A program made the position numbers and the translations under genes. DNA of 64,000 nucleotides from Lachnospiraceae bacterium (lineage in GTDB: Bacteria > Bacillota > Clostridia > Lachnospirales > Lachnospiraceae), in contig JAETON010000004.1 of NCBI GenBank assembly GCA_021771695.1, forward strand, positions 1 through 64,000, read 5' to 3'. A model generated the notes under the pieces. That model had not been told where the DNA came from. It did no database searches and saw nothing but the letters and a program-made list of their open reading frames with translations. Below, piece after piece: positions 1 to 10,622 of the stretch. Each line of letters starts with the position of its first letter. Position 1 is the first letter of the stretch.

Positions 1-39
1 CGGAGATAAAACATTACTATATTTCAAGTACAGGACACA

Positions 40-79
40 AAGTGCCACAACCCCAGTGTTTTCAAGGAGTGTGGCACTT
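40..79. terminator. Perfect 10-bp inverted repeat followed by a T-rich tract
   Basis: AAGTGCCACA (40-49) / TGTGGCACTT (70-79), followed by ATTTTTCTTTG. Confidence 0.6.
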
Positions 80-140
80 ATTTTTCTTTGTAACTGTCAA
101 AAACGAGATTATATCACACAAGGGCGTTTAACTGCAAGTA

Positions 141-168
141 AAGGCAGAACCTTTTATGATTCTGCCTT
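141..168 (-). terminator. Hairpin downstream of the flavin reductase-like gene
   Basis: AAGGCAGAA (141-149) / TTCTGCCTT (160-168), just 3' of the minus-strand CDS ending at 189. Confidence 0.6.
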
Positions 169-188
169 CTTTGGTCATCATTTTTGTT

Positions 189-713
189 TTATGAATCCTG
201 CCTTACAAGAATTTGTTCAATCTCCGCTGCATAAAGTACATGATAATCCTTATCCGGATACCATTCTTCATCCAACTGTTTTCCTCCTTCTACAAATCCG
301 GAAGGATCCATCGGCTGCGCGTACAGCTTCTTACAAATCAAAACAATCTTTGCTTCTTCAAAATAAGGAATTCCATTAGCATCTGTTGGTGTCAGACGAG
401 TCTTAGCAATCTTGTCTTCATCTCTTCCTGATACACTTCCTAAATAAGATAAATCTTTTTTGAAAGTATCATCATAAAATGATAGTGTAAATGATTCAGA
501 CTGATCAATAAACTCTTTTGTATAACGCTGCGGACGAATTACGGTTACCGCAACATTTTTACCCCACATAACACCGAATCCACCCCAGGATGCAGTCATG
601 GTATTTACTTTTCCTTCCTGATCTTTTGCAGTAACAAGCATCCATTCTTTTCCAATCAATCGAAATGCACTTTGTTCAAAATCTTCTGGTGCTACAATTG
701 CATATTCGCTCAT
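189..713 (-). CDS. Flavin reductase-like (FMN-binding split-barrel) family protein
   Basis: 174-aa ORF; NTMTASWGGFGVMWGKNVAVTVIRPQRYT matches the flavin reductase-like domain pattern. Confidence 0.8.
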   Translation of the reverse strand: MSEYAIVAPEDFEQSAFRLIGKEWMLVTAKDQEGKVNTMTASWGGFGVMWGKNVAVTVIRPQRYTKEFIDQSESFTLSFYDDTFKKDLSYLGSVSGRDEDKIAKTRLTPTDANGIPYFEEAKIVLICKKLYAQPMDPSGFVEGGKQLDEEWYPDKDYHVLYAAEIEQILVRQDS

Positions 714-787
714 GCTTTGTTATCTCCTTTCATGTACTGTATTATATTATTATAAATGATTTTCCATGAAATGTCACTTATAGTTTT

Positions 788-2032
788 CTATTTTAAAAGA
801 CTGCCGACTTCATCAAGAGAAACTTCGGTATTTTCTCCTGTTTCCATATTCTTAATTCTTCCCTTATTGTTGTTCAGCTCATCTTCTCCAATGATAATTG
901 TATTCTTTGCATGAATTTTATTTGCATATTTCATCTGTGCTTTGACACTTCTGGAAAGATAATCTGTTTCTACCACAAATCCTTCCTGACGAAGCTTTGT
1001 CACGATCTGATATGCTTTTGCTTTTGCCTGCTCTCCAAGGATTCCTACATATAGATCTATATCTCTATGACATGGAAGTTCTACATTTTCTTCTTCTAAG
1101 AAATAAATAATTCTTTCAACTCCCATTCCAAATCCAACGGAAGGCATAGAAGCTTTTCCATCAATTTCATGAACCAGATTATCATAACGTCCGCCGCCGC
1201 ACAAAGTAAATCCATCTTCATTTACAAATTCAAACACAGTCTTTGTATAATAATCTAATCCACGGACAATTTCTGTATCAATTTCATAAGGAATTCCAAG
1301 GCTGTCAAGCAGTGATTTCAGCTCATCAAAATGATTTTTACATTCGTCGTCCAAATAATCAATGGTTCGAGGTGCATCCTTGACAATTTCTTTACATTCC
1401 GGTACTTTACAGTCAATCACACGCAGAGGATTTTTCTCCATTCTCGCACGGCAGTCCGGACACAATTTATCTTCATGCTCTTTTAAATACGCAAGTAATG
1501 CTTTGTTGTATTCCCCACGGCACTTTTCACATCCAATACTGTTAATATGCAGTTTTGCATCCTTTAAACCAATTTTTTTAATAAAAGAAGAAACCAATGT
1601 AATCAATTCCACCTCTGCCAGTGGACTTTTGGAACCTACAAACTCAATTCCAAACTGATGATGCTGTCTTAAACGTCCGCTCTGCGGTTTTTCATAACGA
1701 AATGCCGGAGTAATATAAAACATTTTAATTGGCTGTGGATCATTCTGCATACCATGTTCCAAATAAGCACGGATTGCACCGGCAGTTCCTTCTGGTTTTA
1801 AAGTAATGCTTCGTTTTCCTTTATCTTCAAATGTATACATTTCTTTTTGCACAACATCCGTTGTCTCTCCTACACCTCTTTGAAAAAGTACCGTATGTTC
1901 AAAAACCGGTGTAATAATTTCATGAATATTATATGTGGCACACATTTCTTTAAATATATTTTCCAAATATGTGCGCTGATCCATTTCCTTTCCAAACCAG
2001 TCTTTTGTCCCTCTTGGTGCCTGTGTAATCAT
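788..2032 (-). CDS. hisS: Histidine--tRNA ligase
   Basis: 414 aa; [12 protein letters not shown]-terminus, class II motifs ([20 protein letters not shown]), [13 protein letters not shown] and GGGRYDNL. Confidence 0.96.
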   Translation of the reverse strand: MITQAPRGTKDWFGKEMDQRTYLENIFKEMCATYNIHEIITPVFEHTVLFQRGVGETTDVVQKEMYTFEDKGKRSITLKPEGTAGAIRAYLEHGMQNDPQPIKMFYITPAFRYEKPQSGRLRQHHQFGIEFVGSKSPLAEVELITLVSSFIKKIGLKDAKLHINSIGCEKCRGEYNKALLAYLKEHEDKLCPDCRARMEKNPLRVIDCKVPECKEIVKDAPRTIDYLDDECKNHFDELKSLLDSLGIPYEIDTEIVRGLDYYTKTVFEFVNEDGFTLCGGGRYDNLVHEIDGKASMPSVGFGMGVERIIYFLEEENVELPCHRDIDLYVGILGEQAKAKAYQIVTKLRQEGFVVETDYLSRSVKAQMKYANKIHAKNTIIIGEDELNNNKGRIKNMETGENTEVSLDEVGSLLK

Positions 2033-2655
2033 GATTCTTCTTCCTCCTCTATCTCATCCAGAATTCCCTTTTCAACTACCTTTTCCATAACCCCGGAAAA
2101 AGCAACCCTCTGAAATGCCAAAAATACTTTCATATCAAAGTTTTTCACGTCATCAATAATAATATCCAATGCTGTCTCAACATCAAATCCATCACGATAA
2201 TCCCGATTGGAAATCAATGCACCGAATATATCACATACATGCATAATTCTTGCTGCAAGCGGTATTTCTTTTCCACTGATATTATGTGGATAACCGGTAC
2301 CGTCATAATGTTCATGATGATACAAAACTGCATCCAAAACAGTCTGGTTGTATCCATAATCCACCAAAATTGCGTATCCAATCGAAGGATGCATCCTCAT
2401 GTATCTGGTTTCATCGACTGCCAGAATTTCTTCCTCTTTTTCATTCATATAAAAATTCAGACGTACCTTTCCAATATCATGCAGCATTCCTGCTACAGCC
2501 AGATCATAACAGGTTTCATCACTAAGCCCAAGCTCCCTGCCTACCAAATAGGCAAGATTGCTTACAACGATTCCGTGGCTTACATAATCTGTAAGTTCTG
2601 CTTGAATTGGTGTCTCAATGTCTGTTCTTCCATAGCTGATTGCCATAAATAACAA
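2029..2655 (-). CDS. HD-domain (HD-GYP-like) phosphohydrolase
   Basis: HDIGKVRLN and [35 protein letters not shown] motifs; stop overlaps the hisS start. Confidence 0.85.
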   Translation of the reverse strand: MLFMAISYGRTDIETPIQAELTDYVSHGIVVSNLAYLVGRELGLSDETCYDLAVAGMLHDIGKVRLNFYMNEKEEEILAVDETRYMRMHPSIGYAILVDYGYNQTVLDAVLYHHEHYDGTGYPHNISGKEIPLAARIMHVCDIFGALISNRDYRDGFDVETALDIIIDDVKNFDMKVFLAFQRVAFSGVMEKVVEKGILDEIEEEEES

Positions 2656-2658
2656 CTC

Positions 2659-4095
2659 CTATTTTGGGTTCATCTTTACTTCTTTTCTATGAATCATTTC
2701 ATCAATTCGTGCGGTATAGCGAATCACATCTTTTAAATTCTCAATTCGATAGATTCGGCGATTTTTATCATCAATGATTTTCGATGATGTTCCCGCACCA
2801 ATTGCTATAATATCATGTAATTCCTCCATAATCAAAATATTATAGAGACATTCTTTTGATTTTTGGGAAAATCCGATATTTTCAAAATTTCCCGGAATAT
2901 TTTTCTGCCGGTATAAATAATACGGCTCCATATGCATCTGCCTTGCACATCGGGCTGCATACGCTGTCATTTCCTCCGTTGCTCCAAAATGATATGTGTC
3001 TTTCATACGATTTAATTTTGAAGAACGTTTCACTGCCAAAGAATGCATTGTAAAACTTTCCGGATTCAGTTCTTTCACCGCTTGACATGTGACTTCAAGT
3101 TCTTTCATACCTTCTTCCGGAAGCCCGCAGATAATATCCATATTAATATTATCAAATCCCGCTTCCCTTGCCATATAAAACTTCTCCCAGACATCTTTTA
3201 CCGAATGATTTCGACCAATTAATTTTAATGTCTTATCATTCATTGTCTGTGGATTAATGCTGATTCTCGTTACACCATATTTTACAAGAATACGAAGTTT
3301 CTCTGCATTTAAACTATCTGGTCTTCCCGCCTCTGCTGTAATTTCCATAATATCCGTAAATGGAAAATACTCGTTTAACCCATTCAGCAGATATTCCAAA
3401 TCTTTTACAGAAAGAGAAGTCGGGGTCCCGCCTCCAATATATAAAGTCTGCAGCTTCTTTCCTCGGTATGCTTTTTTTACAAAAGCTGCCTCTTTCAGCA
3501 GAGCATCCAAATACGCTTTTACCCTGTCTTGAAATGTATCAATGGGATATGAGGTAAAAGAACAATACAAACAAGTACTTGGACAAAATGGAATTCCCAC
3601 ATATAAACTGAACCCTTTTTTGTATGGAAATTTTGATAAAAGCTCTGTTTCTTTTGCTGCAACCTCTGTGCAAAGAGAAGCTTTTTCTTTGGATGCCAAA
3701 TATTCTGCTTGAAAATCACAAATCATCTGCTCCTTTGATTTTCCCTGTGCAAAACCGTCAAACACAATTTTCGTGGGGCGGATTCCTGTCAGCGTTCCCC
3801 ATGGCAGTTCCTTTTTCAGTGTTTGAGAAAAAATCTGATAAATTCCCCTTTTCATCCGGTTCTTAAAGATTTTTTTCTCTTTATAATTCCCCAGCAGCGT
3901 CATATGCCTGATTTGCTTTCCCTGCTGATATAAGTTTAATATGGTTTCATCTCTCTGATAGGAAACCTCGAAAATAAAATCATAAATAGAATCAACGGAA
4001 TCCGTCAATTCTATCTTTTCGCCAAGCATAAATGCTAATATTAAACTTCGTATATCATATTCATATATTGTTTCATTTTGAATTAATCCAATCAT
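2659..4095 (-). CDS. hemZ: Oxygen-independent coproporphyrinogen dehydrogenase-like radical SAM protein HemZ
   Basis: 478 aa; N-terminal extension followed by radical SAM CPSTCLYCSF and YIGGGTPTSL. Confidence 0.88.
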   Translation of the reverse strand: MIGLIQNETIYEYDIRSLILAFMLGEKIELTDSVDSIYDFIFEVSYQRDETILNLYQQGKQIRHMTLLGNYKEKKIFKNRMKRGIYQIFSQTLKKELPWGTLTGIRPTKIVFDGFAQGKSKEQMICDFQAEYLASKEKASLCTEVAAKETELLSKFPYKKGFSLYVGIPFCPSTCLYCSFTSYPIDTFQDRVKAYLDALLKEAAFVKKAYRGKKLQTLYIGGGTPTSLSVKDLEYLLNGLNEYFPFTDIMEITAEAGRPDSLNAEKLRILVKYGVTRISINPQTMNDKTLKLIGRNHSVKDVWEKFYMAREAGFDNINMDIICGLPEEGMKELEVTCQAVKELNPESFTMHSLAVKRSSKLNRMKDTYHFGATEEMTAYAARCARQMHMEPYYLYRQKNIPGNFENIGFSQKSKECLYNILIMEELHDIIAIGAGTSSKIIDDKNRRIYRIENLKDVIRYTARIDEMIHRKEVKMNPK

Positions 4096-4098
4096 AAG

Positions 4099-4746
4099 CT
4101 ATATCAAAAACGGGTTATTCCTGTTTTCTTCTCCAATTGTTGTTGGTGGTGTGTGTCCTGAAAAAACCTGTGTTTCAAACGGCAGTGTAAATAATTTGGT
4201 ACGGATTGCATGAAGCAGTGCATTCATGTCTCCTGTCGGAAAATCTGTTCTTCCAATACTCTGCTGGAACAACGTATCTCCAGAAATCAGCCATCCATCT
4301 TCTTCAAAATAATAACAGACTCCGCCTTTCGTATGTCCTGGAACATGAATACAAGTTACTTTACTCCCAAGAACCTCAATTTCTTCTCCATCTTTTACCA
4401 AATGAGTTGCTTTAAATGACAAATTCATTCCCATCATAGAAGAAAGATTTAAATCTGGATTTTCCAATACCTCTGCCTCATCTTCATGAATATAAATTGG
4501 GAGATTTTCTTTTTGCTCCATCAAATACGGCAATGCCATAATATGATCAAAATGCCCGTGAGTTAAACAAACTCCTGCTAAGTCTGCTTCTTCCTTTGCT
4601 AAAAGCTCCATGATTCGCTCTCCCTCATCTCCCGGATCGAAAACAAAAGCTTCTTTGGTCTCAGTATTTTCTACGATATAACAGTTGGTCTGCATTTGTC
4701 CAAGACAAACCCCGATTAATTTTAATTGTTCACTCATATCTCTCAC
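4099..4746 (-). CDS. MBL-fold metallo-hydrolase (glyoxalase II-like)
   Basis: THGHFDHI, GHTKGGVCYY and SGDTLFQQSIGRTDFP motifs. Confidence 0.9.
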   Translation of the reverse strand: MRDMSEQLKLIGVCLGQMQTNCYIVENTETKEAFVFDPGDEGERIMELLAKEEADLAGVCLTHGHFDHIMALPYLMEQKENLPIYIHEDEAEVLENPDLNLSSMMGMNLSFKATHLVKDGEEIEVLGSKVTCIHVPGHTKGGVCYYFEEDGWLISGDTLFQQSIGRTDFPTGDMNALLHAIRTKLFTLPFETQVFSGHTPPTTIGEENRNNPFLI

Positions 4747-7026
4747 CTATCCTGCTGTTCTTTCTATATCAATCACGCCCTCAACATTTCGGATTCTTGC
4801 AATAATACGATTTAACTGGCTGACTCCGGTAATATCAAATGACATGCTCAAAGTCGCTCTTCCCTTTTTATTGTTTGATACATTAATCGTAATAATATCA
4901 ATATCCAGCTCTAAGAAAATTTTAGATACATCCGCTAAAAGTCCTTTTCTGTTGTATGCATAAATATTAATTTCTGTCGTGTAAGTCTGTGTCGTATCTT
5001 CTTCACTAACCTGCCATTCTGCTTCAATCAGTCTTGCACGATCCATTTCTGACATACTCAAAAGATTGACACAGTCTGTTCGATGAATGGAAATCCCTCT
5101 GCCGCGGGTAATAAATCCAACAATCTCATCTCCCGGCACCGGGTTACAGCATTTAGAAAAACGTACCGCAACATCATGGGTCCCTTTTACCACAATACCG
5201 CCCTTTGATTTCACATCTTTCACTTTTTCAACAGCGGCTTCTGCTGTCTGTTCCAATACCTGTTCATCCGTAATTATCTGTTTTTGCATCTTGCGGTCTT
5301 CATCCAGCATCTTATTGATAACCTGACCTTCTTTTAATCCGCCATGCCCAACCGCTGCACAAACAGAATCCCAATCTTTAAATCCGTATTTTAACTGTAC
5401 TTTTTTCAAGTATTCCGGCTTCATTAATTTCCGCAGATTAATGCTTTTGCTCTTACAGTATTTTTCCAGAAGTTCTTTTCCACGTACGATATTCTCTTCT
5501 TTAAACTGATGCTTAAACCACTGATTAATCTTACTTCTTGCCTGCGCCGATTTAACGAGATTTAACCAATCTCTGCTCGGTCCCTTGGAATTTTGGGATG
5601 TAATAATTTCCACACGATCCCCATTCTGCAGTTTATATTCAAACGGCACCTGCCGTCCATTCACTCTGGCACCGACCATCTTATTTCCAACCGCACTATG
5701 GATGGAATAAGCAAAATCAATTGGTGTAGAACCATTTGCAAGATTCTTAACGTCCCCATTCGGAGTAAAACAATATACCTGCTCTGCAAACAAGTCCAAA
5801 TTGGTCTTTAAGAGACTGAGAAATTCTTTATTGTCATCCATATCTCTCTGCCATTCCAAAACTTCACGGAGCCAGCTTAATTTTTCTTCTTCTTTATTCA
5901 GTCCCGGTGTATTTTTATTTTCCTTATATTTCCAATGAGCTGCAATACCATATTCTGCAACACGATGCATTTCAAAGGTACGAATCTGTATTTCAAAAGG
6001 ATGCCCTTCCGGACCGATCAGCGTTGTATGCAGGGACTGATACATATTCTGCTTTGGCATTGCAATATAATCTTTAAATCTTCCCGGAATCGGTTTATAC
6101 ATTTCATGGATAATTCCCAGTGCTGCATAACAATCTTTTACCGTATCTACTTTAATACGCACGGCAAATAAATCATAAATCTGATCAATGGTCTTATTTT
6201 GATTCACCATTTTTTTGTAAATGCTAAAGAAATGTTTTACACGTCCGTCAATCTCTGCTTTAATTCCTGCCCGTCTGATATGCCCGCCGACTTCTTCTAC
6301 AATTTCCTTAATAAACGCTTCCCGCTCTTCTTTTCTGGAATTTAAAGAACGTTCCAAATCTTCATATACATCTGGTTTCAAATATTTTAACGATAAATCA
6401 TCCAATTCCACCTTAATCTTAGAAATTCCAAGGCGGTGGGCAATCGGTGCATAAATATCCATGGTTTCTCTGGATTTCTCTTTTTGCTTTTCCGGACGCA
6501 TAAACTGCATCGTCCGCATATTATGAAGCCGGTCTGCCAACTTAATCAAAATGACACGAATATCTTTTGCCATTGCCAAAAACATTTTTCTTAAATTTTC
6601 GGCCTGAACCTCAATTTTATCCTTTGAATAGCTTAATTGTCCAAGTTTTGTTACCCCATCCACTAAAAGAGCAACTTCTTCTCCAAACTGATTTACAATA
6701 TCTTCGTAACTTGTTTGGGTATCCTCCACAACATCATGGAGCAGCCCTGCCATCACTGTTTCTTTATCAAGTTCCAGTTCTGCAAGGATAATTGCAACAC
6801 AAATAGGATGAATAATATATGGCTCTCCTGACTTCCGCTTCTGTCCGTCATGGGCTCGAAACGCCACATCGTAGGCTTTTTTTACCTGTGCCACATCTTC
6901 TTCATCATATATATCCTGCATGGTAGAAATCAACTGTTCTCTAAGTTCCTCCGGCGGAGTAAAACTTTTAGGACTGCTGATATCCTTTTTCACCCTATTG
7001 ATACTTGTTTTGCTTTCCTGTTCCAT
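4747..7026 (-). CDS. relA: Bifunctional (p)ppGpp synthetase/hydrolase (RelA/SpoT)
   Basis: 759 aa; HD hydrolase (GLLHDVVEDT), synthetase (FKDYIAMPKQNMYQSLHTTL), TGS and ACT regions. Confidence 0.95.
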   Translation of the reverse strand: MEQESKTSINRVKKDISSPKSFTPPEELREQLISTMQDIYDEEDVAQVKKAYDVAFRAHDGQKRKSGEPYIIHPICVAIILAELELDKETVMAGLLHDVVEDTQTSYEDIVNQFGEEVALLVDGVTKLGQLSYSKDKIEVQAENLRKMFLAMAKDIRVILIKLADRLHNMRTMQFMRPEKQKEKSRETMDIYAPIAHRLGISKIKVELDDLSLKYLKPDVYEDLERSLNSRKEEREAFIKEIVEEVGGHIRRAGIKAEIDGRVKHFFSIYKKMVNQNKTIDQIYDLFAVRIKVDTVKDCYAALGIIHEMYKPIPGRFKDYIAMPKQNMYQSLHTTLIGPEGHPFEIQIRTFEMHRVAEYGIAAHWKYKENKNTPGLNKEEEKLSWLREVLEWQRDMDDNKEFLSLLKTNLDLFAEQVYCFTPNGDVKNLANGSTPIDFAYSIHSAVGNKMVGARVNGRQVPFEYKLQNGDRVEIITSQNSKGPSRDWLNLVKSAQARSKINQWFKHQFKEENIVRGKELLEKYCKSKSINLRKLMKPEYLKKVQLKYGFKDWDSVCAAVGHGGLKEGQVINKMLDEDRKMQKQIITDEQVLEQTAEAAVEKVKDVKSKGGIVVKGTHDVAVRFSKCCNPVPGDEIVGFITRGRGISIHRTDCVNLLSMSEMDRARLIEAEWQVSEEDTTQTYTTEINIYAYNRKGLLADVSKIFLELDIDIITINVSNNKKGRATLSMSFDITGVSQLNRIIARIRNVEGVIDIERTAG

Positions 7027-7044
7027 GAATACCTCTTTGTCCTC

Positions 7045-7473
7045 TTAATTCTTTTTCAGTTTAGATTCACAATAAATGCAACGGTAAATCTGTTTTTCTC
7101 GGTCAACTAATTTGAATACATGATCAATTTCTTGTTCAATGGATGTAATACATCTTGGATTTTTGCATTTTGCAATGTTGGTTATCTTTTCCGGCAGTTC
7201 CACTTTATGTTTAGATTTTAATGAACCATCCTCAATTACACAAACCGTAACATCCGGATCAATATATCCAAGCACATCGAAGTTCACCTCAAAATTATCA
7301 GATATTTTGATAATATCCTTTTTTCCCATTTTACTACTTTTTACATTTTTAATGATGGCAACACTGCAGTCCAGTTTATCTAATCCCAGACTTTTGTAAA
7401 TTTCCATCCCTCGTCCTGCCGTGATATGATCCAATACAATTCCATTCTTAATACTATCAATATTCATCTGCAC
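7045..7473 (-). CDS. pyrI: Aspartate carbamoyltransferase regulatory chain
   Basis: 142 aa; allosteric domain plus a zinc ligand set CKNPRC...CIYC; adjacent to pyrB. Confidence 0.93.
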   Translation of the reverse strand: MQMNIDSIKNGIVLDHITAGRGMEIYKSLGLDKLDCSVAIIKNVKSSKMGKKDIIKISDNFEVNFDVLGYIDPDVTVCVIEDGSLKSKHKVELPEKITNIAKCKNPRCITSIEQEIDHVFKLVDREKQIYRCIYCESKLKKN

Positions 7474-8383
7474 TTACCCCCAACAAATCCATAATCAATG
7501 CCATTCTGACATGTTTTCCATTTAACGCCTGTCTAAAATAACATGCTCTTGGATCACTATCAACTTTTACAGAAATCTCATTTACACGCGGCAGCGGATG
7601 AAGAATCGATAAATCTTCTTTGGCATTTTTCAGTTTATCCAAATCTAAGATATAACTGTCTTTCAAGCGTACATAATCTGCTTCATTGAAAAAACGCTCT
7701 CTTTGAACTCTGGTCATATAAATGATATCCAGTTCCGGCATTACCTCTTCCATTCTTTCGACCTCACGGAACGAAATGCCTTTCCGCTCAAATACATCCT
7801 TCTTCAAATATTCCGGAATCTGAAGTTCTTCCGGTGAAATCATCACATAATTTATATTTTCATATCGAGACAATGCTTTGATTAAGGAATGAACCGTACG
7901 TCCAAACTTTAAATCTCCACAAAAACCAATGGTAAAATTATCAAGCCTTCCTTTTTCTCTGCGGATGGTTAAAAGATCAGTTAGTGTCTGTGTTGGATGG
8001 TTATGTCCGCCGTCCCCCGCATTAATAATCGGAATATCTACAAACTGTGATGCAACATAGGGGGCGCCTTCTTTTGGATGGCGCATCGCAATAATATCTG
8101 CATAACAAGCTACTGTTCTTGCAGTATCGGCAATACTCTCACCCTTTGCTGCAGAAGATGAATCCGCAGAAGAAAAACCAAGTACGCTGCCTCCTAATTC
8201 AAGCATCGCTGCTTCAAAACTAAGTCTTGTTCTTGTACTTGGCTCAAAAAACAATGTAGCAAGCTTTTTATACTTGCACACTTCCTGATATTTCTGGGGA
8301 TAATTAGAAATATCATCTGCCCGGTCTAACAGACGATCAATATCTTCTACACTTAAATCCATTGGATCAATCAAATGTCTCAT
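7457..8383 (-). CDS. pyrB: Aspartate carbamoyltransferase catalytic chain
   Basis: 308 aa; [40 protein letters not shown] and HPLPRVNEI. Confidence 0.96.
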   Translation of the reverse strand: MRHLIDPMDLSVEDIDRLLDRADDISNYPQKYQEVCKYKKLATLFFEPSTRTRLSFEAAMLELGGSVLGFSSADSSSAAKGESIADTARTVACYADIIAMRHPKEGAPYVASQFVDIPIINAGDGGHNHPTQTLTDLLTIRREKGRLDNFTIGFCGDLKFGRTVHSLIKALSRYENINYVMISPEELQIPEYLKKDVFERKGISFREVERMEEVMPELDIIYMTRVQRERFFNEADYVRLKDSYILDLDKLKNAKEDLSILHPLPRVNEISVKVDSDPRACYFRQALNGKHVRMALIMDLLGVSADEY

Positions 8384-8413
8384 AGCATTTTCCTCCTAAA
8401 AGCTTATGATTTC

Positions 8414-8442
8414 ATTCTACATTTTTCGACTCATAGTGTCAA
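8414..8442 (-). promoter_or_regulatory. Sigma-A-type promoter for pyrBI
   Basis: On the minus strand TTGACA-N17-TAGAAT, 31 bp upstream of the pyrB start. Confidence 0.7.
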
Positions 8443-8464
8443 TTGATTTACTTACTATTTTGCC

Positions 8465-9370
8465 TTATACATTAAGACCTGTCTGCTTTAATCTAAGAAT
8501 CCCTTTTTCCAGCATCTGTGCCGGACGGTATGACATTTTTGCTTTCCGAAGACCTTCCTCTCCCAAATCTTCTTCTCTATTTACATATTGGAATCCTTCC
8601 ATTTCATGTAACACAAACTGCTGATTAATCATCGGATATGCACCCTGCACATCTGGAAATGCCTTTTCAATATGCACTACAAACGTATCTGGATTTAATG
8701 CCGGTTCTCCGAGAGATAATCCGACAATCTTACCATCCGCACGAAGAATCCCTCCAACAAGTCCCAACTCCTTATAATAAATCAAACTGTTTTTGGATAC
8801 ACAAATTTCTTCGTGTTTATCAAGATCCTCCGGTGCACAATTTTGCATCTTCCATTCCATAAGCATTGCCAATGCTTCCAACTGGTTTTCATCATTTAAC
8901 CGTTCATATGACCATTCATGATTCTCTTTGAAACGATTAATATGATTCCTCTTTCCGTGAAGCTTTTTCCCTCGTAGAGTCGCCAGACTTTCCCTCTCAT
9001 AAATATAATCTGCCTCATCTCTGTCATATTCTATTTCAAAAATATCTCCAAACATATCTTTTATTTGTTCTTCCATTTCATGGGTAATACCATACATGAT
9101 AAATGGAATGCCCTGTTCTTCACAATACTGCATCAACATTTCAATTGCCTTTTTCTTATCTCCTTTTCCCATTGGATAAGAAAAATAAATTCCATCTTCA
9201 TCTTCTTCTTTTGCCACAAATAGACCATCCAGAATTGTATACTGGCATTGGTAAAACTGATTCCATAATATAATATTTGCGGGATTAAAATCACAGCTTC
9301 TGGTAGAATCCTGCTGTAAATAATAATCTAACTCTTTTTTGTCTTCCAAGGTTGGTGTCTTGAACTCCAT
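8465..9370 (-). CDS. DUF2156 / phosphatidylglycerol lysyltransferase-like GNAT-fold protein
   Basis: 301 aa; LHGKRNHINRF, GLSLGEPALNPDTFVVHIEKAFPDVQGAYPMINQQF typical of DUF2156. Confidence 0.82.
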   Translation of the reverse strand: MEFKTPTLEDKKELDYYLQQDSTRSCDFNPANIILWNQFYQCQYTILDGLFVAKEEDEDGIYFSYPMGKGDKKKAIEMLMQYCEEQGIPFIMYGITHEMEEQIKDMFGDIFEIEYDRDEADYIYERESLATLRGKKLHGKRNHINRFKENHEWSYERLNDENQLEALAMLMEWKMQNCAPEDLDKHEEICVSKNSLIYYKELGLVGGILRADGKIVGLSLGEPALNPDTFVVHIEKAFPDVQGAYPMINQQFVLHEMEGFQYVNREEDLGEEGLRKAKMSYRPAQMLEKGILRLKQTGLNV

Positions 9371-9380
9371 GATGTACTCC

Positions 9381-9791
9381 TTATTTATGATATGGTTGAT
9401 TGTTAAGAATCCGATATGCCCGGTAAATCTGCTCTAACAAAGCAGTCCCCGTTAAAGATATATTCAACGAAAATGAAGATACATGAAATTCCTCCATATC
9501 CTCTTTCATTCCTTTGAAACTGCCTATACAGAAATTCAAACTGGATTTCCCTCGAATGGCAGCGTCTTGAATCATATCTGCAAATTCCGGACTCGTCATA
9601 CTTTTTTCCCCAGCAGTTACAAAAAACATCTTTTCACCTTTTTTTTGCAGTTTTTGAAACTGCCTTTCATTTTTTATATACTGCACAGAAACATTAGCAT
9701 ATGACTGAAGCCTCTTCAAATACTCATTCATAGCCTGCTCATATAATGCTTCCGGTTTCTTTTGAAGCAGATAAATATGTAATCTCATCAT
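9381..9791 (-). CDS. Divergent RlmH-like SPOUT protein retaining the RlmH C-terminal tail
   Basis: 136 aa; RlmH-like N-terminus, C-terminus LLEQIYRAYRILNNQPYHK; lacks canonical IGGSxG (IGSFKG instead) and MTFPHQ. Confidence 0.8.
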   Translation of the reverse strand: MMRLHIYLLQKKPEALYEQAMNEYLKRLQSYANVSVQYIKNERQFQKLQKKGEKMFFVTAGEKSMTSPEFADMIQDAAIRGKSSLNFCIGSFKGMKEDMEEFHVSSFSLNISLTGTALLEQIYRAYRILNNQPYHK

Positions 9792-9797
9792 AATTAA

Positions 9798-10454
9798 TCA
9801 TTCACTGCCTTTCAAAAAATCTTTCAATTTTTTATCTTTTTTCAACGCTTTTTCATACTCATTATTAATTTTATCAGTTAAATCTCTGATTTCCTGATGA
9901 TTTAAACTTTGTTTTTTGGCGTTTCTCATCTCATCTGTATAATGTTCTTCATTGTTGTAAATGACAAAAGACTTGCCTTTTTTTACAATATAATATGGTG
10001 TCATCCCCGGTGCCAGCGTATCAATACCTTTGATTTTTAATTGATATGTAACATATACAAGAAAAGAATTCTGGTCTGCACCATACTCTGCCTTATAAGA
10101 TAAATCCCGGTATTCCTCCACATACTGACTTAAACTTTCCTGTCTTTGGCGAAGTTCTATATCATCCTCTACCATAGGTTTTAAAGCATTTAAATCATTC
10201 TTCTGCATATATTCATAATAATCTGCCATGAAGCTTTTTACTTCTGTGAATTCATCTTCTTTTTCCTCTTTGGTATCTTCTTTCGGTGCAATCGTCTCTG
10301 TACTGCCATTAGAACTTTCTTCCCGAAATATTTTTTCATTTGTAATCTTGTCCGTATGAAGCTGGTCCAATTTTAAAAATAACAAAAAACAGGCAGCAAA
10401 AAAGAATACCCAGCTAAATACGATAATAACAATTGTTGATTTTTTTAATTTCAA
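9798..10454 (-). CDS. Membrane-anchored hypothetical protein
   Basis: 218 aa; single N-terminal TM (TIVIIVFSWVFFFAACFLLFL), acidic linker, soluble C-terminal domain. Confidence 0.7.
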   Translation of the reverse strand: MKLKKSTIVIIVFSWVFFFAACFLLFLKLDQLHTDKITNEKIFREESSNGSTETIAPKEDTKEEKEDEFTEVKSFMADYYEYMQKNDLNALKPMVEDDIELRQRQESLSQYVEEYRDLSYKAEYGADQNSFLVYVTYQLKIKGIDTLAPGMTPYYIVKKGKSFVIYNNEEHYTDEMRNAKKQSLNHQEIRDLTDKINNEYEKALKKDKKLKDFLKGSE

Positions 10455-10563
10455 AATAAATCCTCCAGTCCATAAACAGTATCACCTGAGATTTCTCTCT
10501 ATTATACCATTTTTGAAAATAAAGGCAAAGAAATTTAAAAAAAAGTAAAAGCAGATTCTAAAA

Positions 10564-10590
10564 TTGACAATAAGTTCAGAAAAATATAAC
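10564..10590 (+). promoter_or_regulatory. Putative promoter for the truncated rlmH
   Basis: TTGACA (10564-10569) and TATAAC (10585-10590), short 15-bp spacer; an alternative -10 TAACAT gives a 17-bp spacer. Confidence 0.45.
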
Positions 10591-10622
10591 ATAGATACCA
10601 TCAAAATATGAAGGAGACTGTC

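Noticed and set aside
56-379. 107-aa plus-strand ORF at the window start
   Set aside because: Overlaps a hairpin and the 3' part of a well-supported minus-strand flavin reductase gene; no recognisable family.
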